Assembly: GCA_049999805.1 (NCBI GenBank)
Contig: JBNGIO010004579.1
Location: 27,641 to 91,640 of the forward strand
DNA: 64,000 bases
Direction of reading: 5' to 3'
Source: Folioceros fuciformis
Taxonomy: Eukaryota; Anthocerotophyta; Anthocerotopsida; Anthocerotales
Numbering within the stretch: position 1 is the stretch's first letter; the number at the start of each line of letters is the position of its first letter. This document shows, piece by piece, positions 1 through 10,733 of this stretch. The notes under the pieces were generated by a model that saw nothing but the letters and a program-made list of their open reading frames with translations, was not told the origin of the DNA and did no database searches. A program made the position numbers and the translations under genes.

Positions 1-1198
1 AAGCAGAAGAAGCAATCACCTGTCCGGTATCCGTCATCCTCCGCACCTCCACCTGGGGAGTGCGCCCCGCGAGAAGAGCGTCCACGGTGGCCGCCAGGCT
101 TCGATGCACGCGCCACTCGCTCCTTGACGCCATCTCCACCGCGGCCGTGAAGGTCGGCGGGCCCATCCGCTCCAGCACACTCTTCTGCACACCCCGCCTT
201 CGAGCCTCCTCGTCCCCGAGTGTCACGCTTTGGATGCCCCCCGCCAAGCTCTGAAGGGAGGGATTCTTGATGAGGTTATCCACAGTCATGCCGTGCGCGG
301 TGGCCACCAGCTGCACTCCCCGCTGCGCGATGGTCCCCGCTGCAGCAGCCTCCCGCTCCGTCCCAATCTCATCAATCACGATAGTCTGCGGCATATGATT
401 CTCCACGGCCTCAATCATCACGTGGTGCTGCATCTCCACCCTGGCCACCTGCATCCTCCTAGCCCTCCCAATCCCGGGATGCGCGATGTCCCCGTCCCCT
501 CCAATCTCGTTCGAGGTGTCCACCACCACGACGCGCCTCGCGTACTCGTCCGCCAGCACCCGCGCCACCTCCCGGATGGCCGTAGTCTTGCCGACCCCTG
601 GGGGCCCCATGAGCAGCAGCGAGCCTCCCCCGGCCACCAAGTCCCGCACCATCTCGGCGCTCCCCGAGATGGCCCGCCCCACCCGGCATGTGAGCCCGAC
701 AATCTTCCCTCCCCTGTTCCGGATCGCGCTCACCCGATGCAGTGTCCTGTCGATTCCCGCCCGGTTGTCCTCCGCGAAATCCCCGACCACAGCCACGGCT
801 CTTGCCAAATCCTCTGCCGACACCGCCTGCTCCGAAATCGGCCAATCCCCGGACGGGAACCTGGCCACCGGCCGCCTCCCGAGGTCCAGCACGATTTCCA
901 CCAATTCCTGGATCTCCTCATGCTGCAGCAGGCTGTCCCGCAGCGGCTCCGCCACCAACGCCACCAGCTGCTCCAGCTCCCCTTCCAATGCGCGTCCTTT
1001 CTCTTCCCCTTGCGTTTGAACAAACAGCCTCGTCGTCAAGCTCCGCCCCCCGCCATGGCCACACCACCCGGTCACGTGCCGGAGCCGAAGCTCCACGCCC
1101 CATCTCCCGCGTCCGCCACAAACACGATCTTGACATCGGACTGGGGTCGTGAAGCCGACGCGGACGCGCACGCCCGGGGCCACGATCAGGCAATTCAT
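1..1198 (-). CDS. SPD1/Ycf45-like plastid P-loop ATPase (partial, 3' end outside window)
   Basis: The minus strand is open from an ATG at 1198 to the window edge (399 codons). An in-frame TAG lies just upstream, which supports this start. The first ~60 residues are rich in Arg, Val, Ser and Thr with few acidic residues, like an organelle transit peptide. After an N-terminal region comes a AAA-type P-loop domain: Walker A GPPGVGKTT, then VVVDTSNEIGGDGD, HPGIGRARRMQV, VMIEAVENHMPQTIVIDEIG (Walker B), QLVATAHG and VTLGDEEARRRG. This series is diagnostic of the Ycf45 / SpoIIIAA-like family, whose Arabidopsis member SEEDLING PLASTID DEVELOPMENT 1 is needed for plastid development in seedlings. The biochemical role is poorly known. 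A possible 5' splice site (cag|gtgatt) falls at 20/19, so the exon may end there. The C-terminal part that often carries an R3H domain is outside the window. The long plus-strand frame over this interval is its antisense shadow. Confidence 0.9.
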   Translation of the reverse strand, partial: MNCLIVAPGVRVRVGFTTPVRCQDRVCGGRGRWGVELRLRHVTGWCGHGGGRSLTTRLFVQTQGEEKGRALEGELEQLVALVAEPLRDSLLQHEEIQELVEIVLDLGRRPVARFPSGDWPISEQAVSAEDLARAVAVVGDFAEDNRAGIDRTLHRVSAIRNRGGKIVGLTCRVGRAISGSAEMVRDLVAGGGSLLLMGPPGVGKTTAIREVARVLADEYARRVVVVDTSNEIGGDGDIAHPGIGRARRMQVARVEMQHHVMIEAVENHMPQTIVIDEIGTEREAAAAGTIAQRGVQLVATAHGMTVDNLIKNPSLQSLAGGIQSVTLGDEEARRRGVQKSVLERMGPPTFTAAVEMASRSEWRVHRSLAATVDALLAGRTPQVEVRRMTDTGQVIASSA

Positions 1199-1926
1199 CT
1201 CCCATCGTCTCTCGTTCCTATCACATGGCATCATGTATCCATCCATCCTATGTCAACCACACCATGGGCCCATCCCATTTTCTCCCATATCATGGGACAT
1301 GCCTTTATGAAATGTGATGGCGACTCGCATATCCAGTTTCAGTGTGCGGGATCCGGAATTCGAACCTCCGTCGTCAAGTGGCGAGAGTGTTCCGTGCTAA
1401 CCAGGCATCCACGTCCCCTGGAAGGAAAGCCTCCTTCCGTTGTCCCCGTTCCGCCTTGCGAACATCATGTTATCCTCTATAATACAGTGGCATCCAATCC
1501 GCTAACCCGGGCTCCAGGTTCATATAACCCCGGCACGGTTACAAATATCTCTGCTCTCTAACCAAATATCTTGACAACCAGACAAATCGCATCCCGTTCT
1601 CGTGGCACTGCATCCACCACCACTCCCTCGTCCCGCAGAAGCCCACGGCGCAAAAAGGGGCTGCGTCTACACACCCCCGGCCGGACACAGCCCTAGAAGA
1701 AGCGCCCGGCTAAGACATGCCCAGAATGTGCGGGAGCGTTAAGTCCGGGCGCCTCATTCACGCAGTCCCCACTGACTACACTTTCTCTTCTCTCATCACA
1801 GTTGGGCCGATATCGCTCATGAGGGTGGGAGGCGAGAAGAGTGCGGGGTCAGAGAAGCGGCAGGGCTTGAGAGGTTGTGAAAGTGTAGGGTTTTTTTGTC
1901 CTGGCACTCAAGTAGGGCAGCGGCTT

Positions 1927-1938
1927 AAACCCTAAACC
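1927..1938 (+). promoter_or_regulatory. Telobox (AAACCCTAAACC) upstream of the RH3-like helicase
   Basis: The string aaaccctaaacc matches the interstitial telomere motif that is common near transcription starts of plant genes for translation and ribosome biogenesis. An inverted half copy (tagggttt) lies about 40 bp upstream, near 1884. This fits the downstream gene, whose Arabidopsis counterpart RH3 works in plastid ribosome assembly. Function is inferred from position only. Confidence 0.4.
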
Positions 1939-2081
1939 ATCCGCTACATGGTGCACGAAGGACGCAGCTTTTCTGTCCTTGCAGATAGAGTGCTGCTGCT
2001 GTCGCTGCTGCTACCGCTCAGGGAAGATCTGCTCGTCGAGATAGTCGACGGCTATCTTTGTTTCCGCCCTGCCGATCCCTG

Positions 2082-2373
2082 GTGAGCTTCTAGACTGCCC
2101 GTTCTGTGTGCGGTGTTGTTGGGCGTGGCAGGGTTCGGAAGTTTCTAGAAGGTGCGGCATGTTGTGTTGGGGATGGTTTGTTGCCTCGTCTGGAGGGACG
2201 GTGGGCGAGGTTCTGTTGCCCTCGTCGTATGTGTTGGAGTGTCTGGTGGGTTGGGTGCGGGGATTGTTTTCCTTTGCTTGCAAGTGAGTTTTTCTTGTGA
2301 CGGCGGGGGTTGGGGCTGCGGATGACATCACCGGGCTCTGTTGCTGATGGGTGATGCTGTTGTGTGGATGCAG
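2082..2373 (+). other. Probable 5'-UTR intron of the RH3-like helicase gene
   Basis: A good donor (ctg|gtgagc) at 2082 and an acceptor (gtggatgcag|gc) ending at 2373 flank about 290 bp of GT-rich sequence with stops in all frames. The coding region begins 118 bp further on. The placement is predicted from splice motifs alone. Confidence 0.4.
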
Positions 2374-2491
2374 GCTAGACGCTGAGGGGTTGCCTCCCTA
2401 CACATAGTTGGAGAGTGCCGTAGGAGGTATCAGCGTGGCGCCGATAACGGGCAGGGAGGTTGGCGTCCGAGCGCTGCTCTGGGTCAGAGCC

Positions 2492-5041
2492 ATGGCTGGA
2501 GCCACCACCCTCACTCCCTCCGCCTCCCTGCAGCTGCAAGGGCTATGTCTGGAGACGTCTAAGAGGGCTTTGGCGTCTCGGGCCAGTGCCGCCGGGTGGC
2601 CTAACCCGGCCCTGTCGCTCTCCTCGTCATCGTCCTCCTGTTTCGGTGGCGAGGCTGGGAAGGTGGGCCTGAGCGTTTCTAGGCCCGCGTTCCTGACGCC
2701 CGGGCAGAAATGTCCGGACGTGCTGAAGTCTGCCATGTGTTTTCAGAGGGACGGGCTGTTGAAGGGGATTGAGGATTTTGACTCCTCCTCCTTCGCTGCG
2801 AAGGGGTCCAGGGGGGTCCACACGCAAGGGGCGTACCAGTCGTCGGCGGTGGTATCTGCAGAGTACCTGGTAGCAGAGGACGAGCAGACCAATGTGAGGG
2901 ATGGCAGGTTCAGCAGCGCCTCCAGTGGTCTCTTCTCCTACGATGTCAGGGGTGAGCCTGTTGGAGCTTCGGAGGCTGCAGATGCTAGGGACCCACTTGT
3001 CATCGCCAATCTGGGCATTTCTGACACCATCGTCAAGGCTTTGTCTGCCCGTGGTATCGAGAAGTTGTTTCCTATCCAGAGCGCGGTGTTGGAGCCCGCC
3101 ATGCGGGGCAAGGACTTGATAGGCCGGGCCAAGACGGGGACCGGGAAGACGCTAGCTTTTGGGATACCCATCCTCCACAAGATTTCCGAGGAGAATGAGC
3201 AGAACAGATTAGCCAAAAGGATGGGTCGCACTCCCCGGGCTCTTGTGCTTGCACCAACCCGAGAGCTTGCCAAGCAGGTGGAGCGGGAGTTCAAGGAGTC
3301 AGCTCCGCACCTGAGCACGTGCTGTGTCTACGGAGGTGTGTCCATCATAGAGCAAAAGCGATCTCTTGATCGAGGCGTGGACATTGTTGTCGGCACACCG
3401 GGGCGAGTGATCGACCTGCTTAATCAGGGTAACCTCAAGCTGCAAGATTGTCGCTTTATCGTCCTGGATGAAGCAGATCAGATGCTTGCTGTTGGCTTTG
3501 CGGAGGATGTGGAAAGGATCCTGGAGTCTGCGCCGACTGTGAGGCAGACCATGTTGTTTTCCGCCACCATGCCTGCATGGGTCCTTAAGTTGTCCCGGCG
3601 GTATCTGAAGGAGCCCACGACCATTGATCTGGTGGGGGACAACGATGAAAAGCTTGCCGAGGGCATCAAGATTAAGGCGGTGGGGGTTGGTGGAACCATG
3701 AAGAGGACGGTCTTGAATGACCTCATCACAGTCTACGGCAAAGGTGGGAAAACCATTGTGTTCACCCAGACTAAGCGGGATGCTGATGAGGTTGCGATGG
3801 TTATGAGTCGGATATTGGGTTGTGAGGCCCTTCACGGTGACATCTCCCAGCACCAGCGTGAGAAGACTTTGAACGGGTTCCGTTCAGGAATATTCTCTGT
3901 CCTGGTCGCCACAGATGTGGCTGCTCGAGGTCTGGATATTCCCAACGTCGATCTCGTCATTCACTACGAAGCACCTAATGACTCTGAGACCTTCGTCCAC
4001 CGCACGGGAAGGACAGGCAGGGCTGGGAAAACTGGTACTGCCATCCTGATGTATGCGAGCCAGCAGCAACGAACACTGAGAACTATCGAGCAGGATGTGG
4101 GATGCAAGTTTGAGTATATCGCACCTCCAACCTTGTACGAAGTATTGAGGTCGTCCGCCGACCAAGCGGAAGACCAGATCAGGAAAGTGCATCCTGAATT
4201 GAAGACTGTCTTCCTGGAGACTGCAGAGAAACTTTTGGCAGAGCAGGGTTCTGGGGCACTCGCAGCTGCGATTGCACACATGAGCGGGTACACGCAACCT
4301 CCTGCCCCGCGCTCTTTGATCACCCATGAGGAAGGGAAGGTCACCTTGCGTCTCATCCGCACCGGACGACCCATTCGCAGTCTCATCAATGCGCGAGCTG
4401 TCACAGGAGCCGTGTCGAGCATCTTCCCTGAGGCGGCATACCAAATGGGTAAAATCCGTGTGATCTCAGAACCTGATGTTGACGGGGCTGTTTTTGATGT
4501 GCCTGAGGAGTTGGCCAAAGAATTCCTGTCGAAGCCTACTGCAGCTGGCGAGACTGTGGACATGCCTAAAGTGCTTCCCAGGCTGGAGGATGATGAAGAG
4601 GACATGAGATCGCGCGACTTTGGAAGGTTCTCAAGNNNNNNNNNNNNNNNNNNNNNNNNNNNNNNNNNNNNNNNNNNNNNNNNNNNNNNNNNNNNNNNNN
4701 NNNNNNNNNNNNNNNNNNNNNNNNNNNNNNNNNNNGGTGGCTATGGATCCTCTTATGGATCCCCCAGTGGTGGTTACGGGTCCTCTGCCGGTGGCTATGG
4801 ATCTCCTAGTGGTGGAGGTTATGGTGGCTATGGATCTGGTAGTGGAAGTGGTGGCTACGGGTATGGGAGTGGATCTGGGAGCACAAGGTCTGACGGTCTG
4901 GTAAGGAGAGGCGGGGGAGATTCTTATGGTGGCAGCAGTGGAGGTTCTAGCAGGGGTGGCTCGTTCGGTGGTGCCTGCTATGTATGTGGGCAGCCTGGTC
5001 ACCGTCCCTCAGACTGCCCTTCAGGTGGTAGTAGGCGGTGA
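2492..5041 (+). CDS. RH3: DEAD-box RNA helicase, chloroplast RH3 type (GUCT domain + CCHC knuckle)
   Basis: This single open frame encodes 849 residues if the 100-N gap keeps frame. The start is the first in-frame ATG, in good context (agccATGgct), and opens a Ser/Leu/Ala-rich transit-like leader. Helicase motifs run in order: FPIQ (Q motif), AKTGTGKT (~213), [18 protein letters not shown] (326-329), SAT (357-359), [30 protein letters not shown] and [10 protein letters not shown] (~503). A GUCT-type region follows (~560-660), then a Gly/Ser/Tyr-rich tail and a CCHC zinc knuckle ([14 protein letters not shown], ~829-842). This combination is the RH3/ISE2-independent plastid helicase class. Arabidopsis RH3 supports group II intron splicing and 50S ribosome assembly in chloroplasts. 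The coding region has no intron. The Gly-rich repeats next to the gap probably caused the assembly break, so the true tail length is unknown. Confidence 0.93.
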   Translation: MAGATTLTPSASLQLQGLCLETSKRALASRASAAGWPNPALSLSSSSSSCFGGEAGKVGLSVSRPAFLTPGQKCPDVLKSAMCFQRDGLLKGIEDFDSSSFAAKGSRGVHTQGAYQSSAVVSAEYLVAEDEQTNVRDGRFSSASSGLFSYDVRGEPVGASEAADARDPLVIANLGISDTIVKALSARGIEKLFPIQSAVLEPAMRGKDLIGRAKTGTGKTLAFGIPILHKISEENEQNRLAKRMGRTPRALVLAPTRELAKQVEREFKESAPHLSTCCVYGGVSIIEQKRSLDRGVDIVVGTPGRVIDLLNQGNLKLQDCRFIVLDEADQMLAVGFAEDVERILESAPTVRQTMLFSATMPAWVLKLSRRYLKEPTTIDLVGDNDEKLAEGIKIKAVGVGGTMKRTVLNDLITVYGKGGKTIVFTQTKRDADEVAMVMSRILGCEALHGDISQHQREKTLNGFRSGIFSVLVATDVAARGLDIPNVDLVIHYEAPNDSETFVHRTGRTGRAGKTGTAILMYASQQQRTLRTIEQDVGCKFEYIAPPTLYEVLRSSADQAEDQIRKVHPELKTVFLETAEKLLAEQGSGALAAAIAHMSGYTQPPAPRSLITHEEGKVTLRLIRTGRPIRSLINARAVTGAVSSIFPEAAYQMGKIRVISEPDVDGAVFDVPEELAKEFLSKPTAAGETVDMPKVLPRLEDDEEDMRSRDFGRFSXXXXXXXXXXXXXXXXXXXXXXXXXXXXXXXXXXGGYGSSYGSPSGGYGSSAGGYGSPSGGGYGGYGSGSGSGGYGYGSGSGSTRSDGLVRRGGGDSYGGSSGGSSRGGSFGGACYVCGQPGHRPSDCPSGGSRR
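4636..4735. other. Assembly gap (100 N) inside the Gly-rich tail of the RH3-like gene
   Basis: Exactly 100 N residues, the usual placeholder for a gap of unknown size. Flanking sequence encodes GGYGSS-like repeats, which are hard to assemble. The frames on either side agree only if the missing length is 1 modulo 3. Confidence 0.99.
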
Positions 5042-5644
5042 AGGGGCTCTTCTATGTGGGTAGAACGGAGCGAAGCTTCCGTAGCTCAAGGAGAAGCGTC
5101 CGTAGTCTGGATAGCACGGATAATATGCTAGGGTAAGTTTATGAACACCGTAACTCCATATAGCTCTGCGGAATATCCCGTAAGTCGTCTCTGGCTCCAC
5201 TTTTAAACTGGGCCATACACGGTGTCTGAAGAGTGTAGTAATCCGTTTCCTTTGAACAATGCCATGGGAATTGTTGGCTCAACATGTGGTAGAATGGCAT
5301 GTTCCTTTGGAACGTAGTTTCCAAGATGTAAAGAGACTGTAGTGACGTATCGAGATAAGCAGAGGATGCTAGAAGTGGCCAGACTTAATACTCTAGGTTT
5401 GATAATCTATATTTGATTTGTGAATTCTTATCTCTTGAAACGTTAGACTCATGGGCTGCCAAATTTCTGTCCTTCGCTGCAGACCTTTCTCCCTCCATCA
5501 TGTGTCATTACAATTTGCCGTTGTCACACTTGCCAGAGTGACCAAGAGTGACTATAGTTCTCAAAACCATCGCACAAAGGCCCGAAGCAAGGCGAACAGT
5601 ACAACTGCCTGTACAGCTGCAATGAATATGTACAGGCACGCAGC
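5042..5644. other. Convergent intergenic region (3' ends of RH3-like and oxidoreductase genes)
   Basis: About 600 bp lie between two stop codons of genes that point at each other. It must contain both 3' UTRs. No further gene, repeat or RNA was recognised. Confidence 0.6.
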
Positions 5645-7110
5645 TCAGACGTCCTTCTCACTGACAACTTCGTAGTGCAGTCCAGCCCCCTGAAGCCTCT
5701 CTTGCAGATTAGTAGTAGCAAAGGCGGCCCCAGGTGACCAAACTCCACCTTGCGGTAAAAATTCTCTCTGGTCGAGCACCAATAGAGCAGACTGTATCAG
5801 GCATATGGGGGTTGTGATGTAGCCGATCTCAGGGCCAGTTATGCGGGTCACAATCTGCTTATCTGGCTTCTGCGTTGTTGATGTGGGCAGACTGCTATAC
5901 CCCTTGCCCACAAACCACATGGAAAAGTAGCTGGACTCCACTTCCTCCTCCGTAGGTCCATCCTTGGAGAAAGTGCCCAATGAGAAAAGCGACGGGTAAG
6001 CCAGAAGCAGCTTCTTTCCCCACGAGAACTGCGCAAGAAGCGTCCACACTAATGCCATTATTATCAAAGCAATGATGGCTCCAAGGCTTTTGTTGGCAAG
6101 GTAACACCCATAGTAAGCTGGCTGTATAGACCTCCATTTCTGCTTGATGGTTTCCAAAGCTACATGATCTCCAGCACCAGCTGCCGTGGGCAAACCATCA
6201 GGGTACTGTGCCAACGTGGACTGAGTTTTCCGGACAAGAAGAGGGTCTGCAGAAGGTAGCTTCAAACCCCATGAGCCTGAGTTCTCTTCCCACTTGATAA
6301 GGGCAGGCTTTGTGGCTGGCAGGCCCGGAATCTGGAAAGGTGAAGACGACACAAGTAAAAAAAATCAAACACGGAAACCGGCAAGTAAGCACATTCGACA
6401 AGAAAGGGAGTGAATGATTAGCCACCGGAGAAAAGAACCATCATAAGTACCTTTGGTCGAGTACGCCGCGGCTTACGTTTCCTCAGCTCTGCCAAATTCT
6501 TAGAGCTGGAGAGCCCCAGAATAGCAGACTCATATGTGCCAAAGTTGCCACGAATTCTCCCACCCTTGGTACCCAGAAGGAGAAACGAGTCGACGCTGTT
6601 CGGAATCCACCTTCTGGTGGAAAACTCATGACTCGTGTACAGAGCACCTGTCTCCGCAGGGATGGAGTCATAGCCACAAGCTGAGACGACCAGAGACCCA
6701 TTCTTGACAGCCAAGTCATGGTACTTGAGCTCCATGGTCTCCATGAACTCCGGCTCTCCGGTGATATCCAGATAATCCACCCCAGCCTCCACACAGGCTG
6801 CTACCACGGGCTCCCCGTACTTCCGATAAGGCCCCACACACGAGACGAGCAGCCTGGTCTGCTTGCAGAGCGCAGCCAGAGAGTCGCGCGAGGTCACATC
6901 AGCTTCGATAATGCGTATCTGAGACGCGAGACCCGGACCACCCGCCCAGGTCAGTGCGTCACTCAGCTTCACCTTGCTCCGGCCGGCAATCCCGATCTTC
7001 CGCTTCCCACCCTTCCCATCGTCCTGGAACTTGAGCATCTCCCGGATCACATACTTCCCCGTAAAGCCAGAGGCTCCGAAGATAACAACGTCTAGCAACT
7101 GCTCAGCCAT
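5645..7110 (-). CDS. Saccharopine dehydrogenase-like oxidoreductase (SCCPDH family), 2 exons
   Basis: Coding parts are 7110-6451 and 6331-5645, split by a 119-bp intron (ccaaag|gtactt ... tttccag|att) in phase 0. They give 448 residues, close to the ~454 of the Arabidopsis homologue At5g39410. The N-terminus holds a Rossmann fold (VVIFGASGFTGKYV, residues ~8-21), followed by GIAGRSKVKL, LVSCVGPYRKYGEPVVAAC and the family motif YLDITGEPEFME. A hydrophobic stretch (LGAIIALIIMALVWTLL) in the second exon is the membrane-associated segment usual for this family, which has been found on lipid droplets and in other compartments. Despite the name, members lack proven lysine-catabolism activity, so the substrate is unknown. 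The gene converges on the RH3-like gene. Confidence 0.92.
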
Positions 7111-9300
7111 GTCCGCCTGCTTTCCCCAGGTCCGCTCCTGACGCCTGGTCGCCTACCGTCTGCCACCTCCGAAACACAGACTGAGCGACTAAACCACCCC
7201 GTTCCCTCGCTAGGGCATTCACTACTTGAATAAACCAGTGCCATTTTCTCGATTGAATCATCCGATCGTGACCGGATGCAGCCTCAGGGTCTGCCCCGTG
7301 TCTGAATAACGGTGCGTCCAGGGCAACAAGAACCCTTGCTTACGTGCCCGCGTTCATCCGGTTTCAGCTCGAAGCACACAAACTCCATCCAAAAGCAGCT
7401 CGAAATCACGCTTGGATGCTGCTGTTCTCACATTTCGCGAGCTGGGGTTGCAGGGATGCTGTCTCTCCACTGATGTCGACAGGTACTCCGTAAAGGTGGA
7501 GTACGTGTGCCTGGAACTCCACCTTCTGTCTGCAAGCCGTTCATCATACGTTATGTGTGGGAAAAGGTGATGACGAAAGAAAACTGCACCGACATTGAGC
7601 AAGTGACAAACACTTGCTTGTGACGCAACCTTAGCTTTGGACTTCGCAGCTGGCCTGATTACCATTGCCCTTGGACAAAATGCCCTCCAGTAAGGTGAGG
7701 GAAGACACGCCGATTGCAAACCTCTCTTCCATATCATCCTAGAATTCTTCCAAATTGCAGAGGCCTGTGCAAAGTCTCGTGCATGGATTCGGCCCCCCAT
7801 CTCAAGTGTGTGTAGAGTACTCCTATACTCGTGTACTCGTGTTCAAAGCAACATAGCTGTTGCTGCGTTGCTGCTTTATTGGAGAAGACTCATCAAAATC
7901 TTGTCACGATGCAGACAAAACTTGAATCAAATCCATCCCATCTTGCTCTGTAATGCTGGGTATGAGCTAGTTCTTGCACTTCACAGTTTTGCTAAGATAG
8001 GGGATGGTGCAGAATTAGCCCCAACTCGCTTATGCTATTTCATAAATCAAAGGTAGCAAAATGCATAGAAAGCTTCACACATAACCTTGTCTTTCTAAAA
8101 ACCATGGCAATCACACACAGCCACAATATTAAAGAAGTTATGTTGGTTGATATTAGTCTACCTAAAAAACTATGTTTAAATAAAATAACTCAAACTTATG
8201 TCACTAGCTAATGAAGTCATGTATGTTTATTTGAAGCTGCCTAAAGAGTTCATAGTACATAGTATTATTTGACCACTAAATTAAGATGATCTAATCTAAA
8301 CTTTCATTAATTTTTTTAAAGATCTAGATGTGTGATGCAAAGCTTTAAAATATTATTTTTTTGGAGGTTCTATTTTACGTCACATACCTATCGTTTGTCT
8401 TTTCAATCCTCGCAAGGTGAGACACAAATCTCCACCTACAAACTCATAGGCTGCATAACTTGGTGTTAGGTGATAAACACCACGTAGCCCATTTATGCAC
8501 TTATACTTTAATGATAAGAGAATAATAATAAGTTATTTATTTATTAGAGAAAACTCTACCCCTTACATAGGGAGATAAATCATGATAAGAACTCTAGGGG
8601 CTAACCCTCGAAGGGTAATGCCTACCAATAGCACCTTTAATGTAATCCACACTCTTATATAGTAACTCCTCGAGGAATCCAATGATTATTAATTATTAGA
8701 TTTAGGGTAATCCCTAAACCCTAAATGGAGAGATAGGTATTTTCTATTATTAAAAAAGAGAATCTTGTCTACTCCAAAGATGGGAGGAATGATCGGGGCC
8801 AAAGATAAAAAGGTACTAGCTCCTTCAAACATCATTCTGATGCTCCCAAAATGTCATGAAGTAGAATAATAAAAAGTCTACTACCTACCTACCACCGGTG
8901 TTGAAGAAAGGCCTACTTACCATCGGTGCCAAAGAAGCTGCTTAACTTGCACTTAAGCCGCTTGCACTTGTTGCTGTTCTAAAACCCGCAGGTGCCAAAG
9001 AAGCCGCTTATTCTAAAACCCACAAGTGCCAAAAGAAGCCGCTTAACCTCCGCTTGTTACTCCTGCGCTTGTCACTATTCTAAAATTGCATGCATACGTT
9101 TTGTCAAAAGAAGACCACCGCAAAGGAAAGAGAAGACTAAACCCTAAACCCAATGTGGACTCCCTACTCTCTACCTACCTACAAATTACTACCTTGGTGC
9201 TATTCAACCCATTCTATATGAAGATTGGGTCTTATGAAGTTAAAGCTTCTCGGAGAGGCCTCATTCTCTTATTGAGCTCTTTCTTCTTAAGACACTGTCC

Positions 9301-9525
9301 AGGTTGCCCTAAAGAGGTTAAATTGCCTTGCTGCCCTAAAGAGGTTAAATTGCCTTGTTGATGCCTTATTCTCTTCTAGCCACCAACAAGGTTGCCTTGC
9401 TAATGCCTCATTCTCTTCTAGCCACCAACAAGGTTGCCTTGCTGATGCCTCATTCTCTTCTAGCCACGAACAAGATTGCCCTAAACATGTCAAATCGCAC
9501 GATGGCCTCATTCTCTTCTAGTCAC
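9301..9525. repeat. Tandem repeats: 27-bp doublet then ~42-bp units
   Basis: Two copies of a 27-bp unit (ccctaaagaggttaaattgc) lie at about 9306-9360. They are followed by units starting ttctcttctagccac at 9369, 9411 and 9453 (period 42) and a diverged copy at 9511. The units share gttgccttgctnatgcct. This is a short minisatellite with no coding meaning evident. Confidence 0.8.
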
Positions 9526-10181
9526 CTAAATGCAACTTATACTAAACCACAATGTCCTTGGTGGTAAGGCACCAATAAGTCCCTAGATTAATTAATAATT
9601 AATTCTATGACTAGAAATAGTCATAGAATTCTATGACCCGATTACAATTACGTATAACGTTTGTACTAAGAGAAATACTTATTACAAGCAACATAATCAA
9701 TGCTAAGTGCATCTATGATTTTCATCACTTCAACACTTAATGGCTTCTTTGCTACTCTTGACCAGTGGTGGGCATCCTTTAGTTTAGCTCTCAATTCTTT
9801 ATAACTCTTACTAGGAAAGCCACTCCCGGTACACCAGATCTCAAATCTTAGCAACAAGTCAGACAACTTGTCCTTGGTGTGCCTTTGAAGAGTTGGACAC
9901 TATGACTCCAAGTTGGTTTCCAAGGAGTTGCCTGACATTTGGAAGGACTCCAACTTGGCATCCATCCCTTGAACTTGAAGGAGTTTGTAAGCCACCAGTG
10001 GGAAGAGCCACCTTCAAGCATTTCAACATTTGTCATAGTTTGCAATTCCAAGTTCAATTTTGCCCTTAATGAATTTTCAATTTTGCCCTTAATGAATTTT
10101 GATGTGCCTACATTGAATCTCTCTTTCTTCGCTCCTCTTCACTTGTATCATAAAAGTCTATCTTGTAGTACGAGCTTCCAT

Positions 10182-10545
10182 TTCCACAAGCTCCCCCTAA
10201 GTTGCAAAAGTCTGTATGCCTTGCTCCAATTCCTTTCCACAAGCTCCCCCTAAGTTGCAAAAGTCTGAATGCCTTGCTCCAATTCCTTTCCACAAGCTCC
10301 CCCTAAGTTGCAAAAGTCTGTATGTCTTGCTCCAATTCCTTTCCACAAGCTCCCCCTAAATTGCAAAAGTTTGTATGCCTTGCTCCAATTCCTTTCCACA
10401 AGCTCCCCCCTAAGTTGCAAAAGTTTGTATGCCTTGCTCCAATTTCTTTCCACAAGCTCCCCCTAAGTTGCAAAGTTTATATGCCTTGCTCCAATTCCTT
10501 TCCACAAGCTCCCCCTAAGTTGCAAAAGTGTACATGCCTTCTCCA
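10182..10545. repeat. 53-bp minisatellite, about 7 copies
   Basis: The unit begins ttccacaagctccccctaag and continues through ttgcaaaagtctgtatgccttgctccaattcc. Copies start at 10182, 10235, 10288, 10341, 10394, 10448 and 10500, giving spacings of 53, 53, 53, 53, 54 and 52. Copies differ at few positions, so the array is young. Because 53 is not a multiple of 3, open frames crossing it shift frame in each unit. Confidence 0.92.
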
Positions 10546-10733
10546 ATTTCGTCTCTCCAATGTGAACACCTTCTCACAATAGGTCCTAGTAGATGGGATG
10601 CAATAGATCATTCCCAAATGGCTAACATGCAACAAATCAAAATTAGGTCATTCTAGAAATTGAGTGCATAGAGATATGATGAACTTATGACCCCTTTGTA
10701 ATTGTAGTCGCAAACTAGAAGGATGCCTAAAAC

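Larger units (their letters stand above)
1199..2491. other. Divergent intergenic/5' leader region between the SPD1-like gene and the RH3-like helicase
   Basis: No coding sequence is supported here. The interval must hold the two divergent promoters and the helicase 5' leader. Direct sightings are a plant telobox and a probable 5'-UTR intron, both listed separately. A degenerate Pol III B-box-like string near 1355-1370 was examined and rejected as a tRNA. Confidence 0.6.
7111..10733. other. AT-rich intergenic block with minisatellites, no recognised gene
   Basis: Composition shifts sharply to AT-rich from about 8.0 kb. Several short frames exist, but none has a recognisable domain or consistent codon use. 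Short telomere-like strings (taaaccctaaa) occur near 8714 and 9138. Two tandem-repeat arrays are listed separately. The block is probably decayed transposon DNA, but no diagnostic transposase or reverse transcriptase motif was seen. Confidence 0.5.

Noticed and set aside
1345-1415. Possible tRNA on the minus strand (ggttcgaattcc resembles a B box, tggttagcacgg resembles an A box)
   Set aside because: With the canonical TTCGAAT loop the T-stem does not pair, no 7-bp acceptor stem can be formed and no acceptable anticodon loop was found. At most it is a degenerate tRNA-like relic.
230-1561. Long plus-strand open frame (443 codons), rich in Pro and His
   Set aside because: It is antisense to the clearly conserved SPD1/Ycf45-like coding sequence, begins at GTG and has composition typical of the complement of a GC-rich gene.
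7354-7800. Minus-strand frame of 148 codons
   Set aside because: No domain, no transit-like or conserved strings, and ordinary intergenic composition. Not called as a gene.
10182-10545. CRISPR-like array suspected from regular direct repeats
   Set aside because: The repeats are head-to-tail with no unique spacers, and the genome is eukaryotic. It is a minisatellite.
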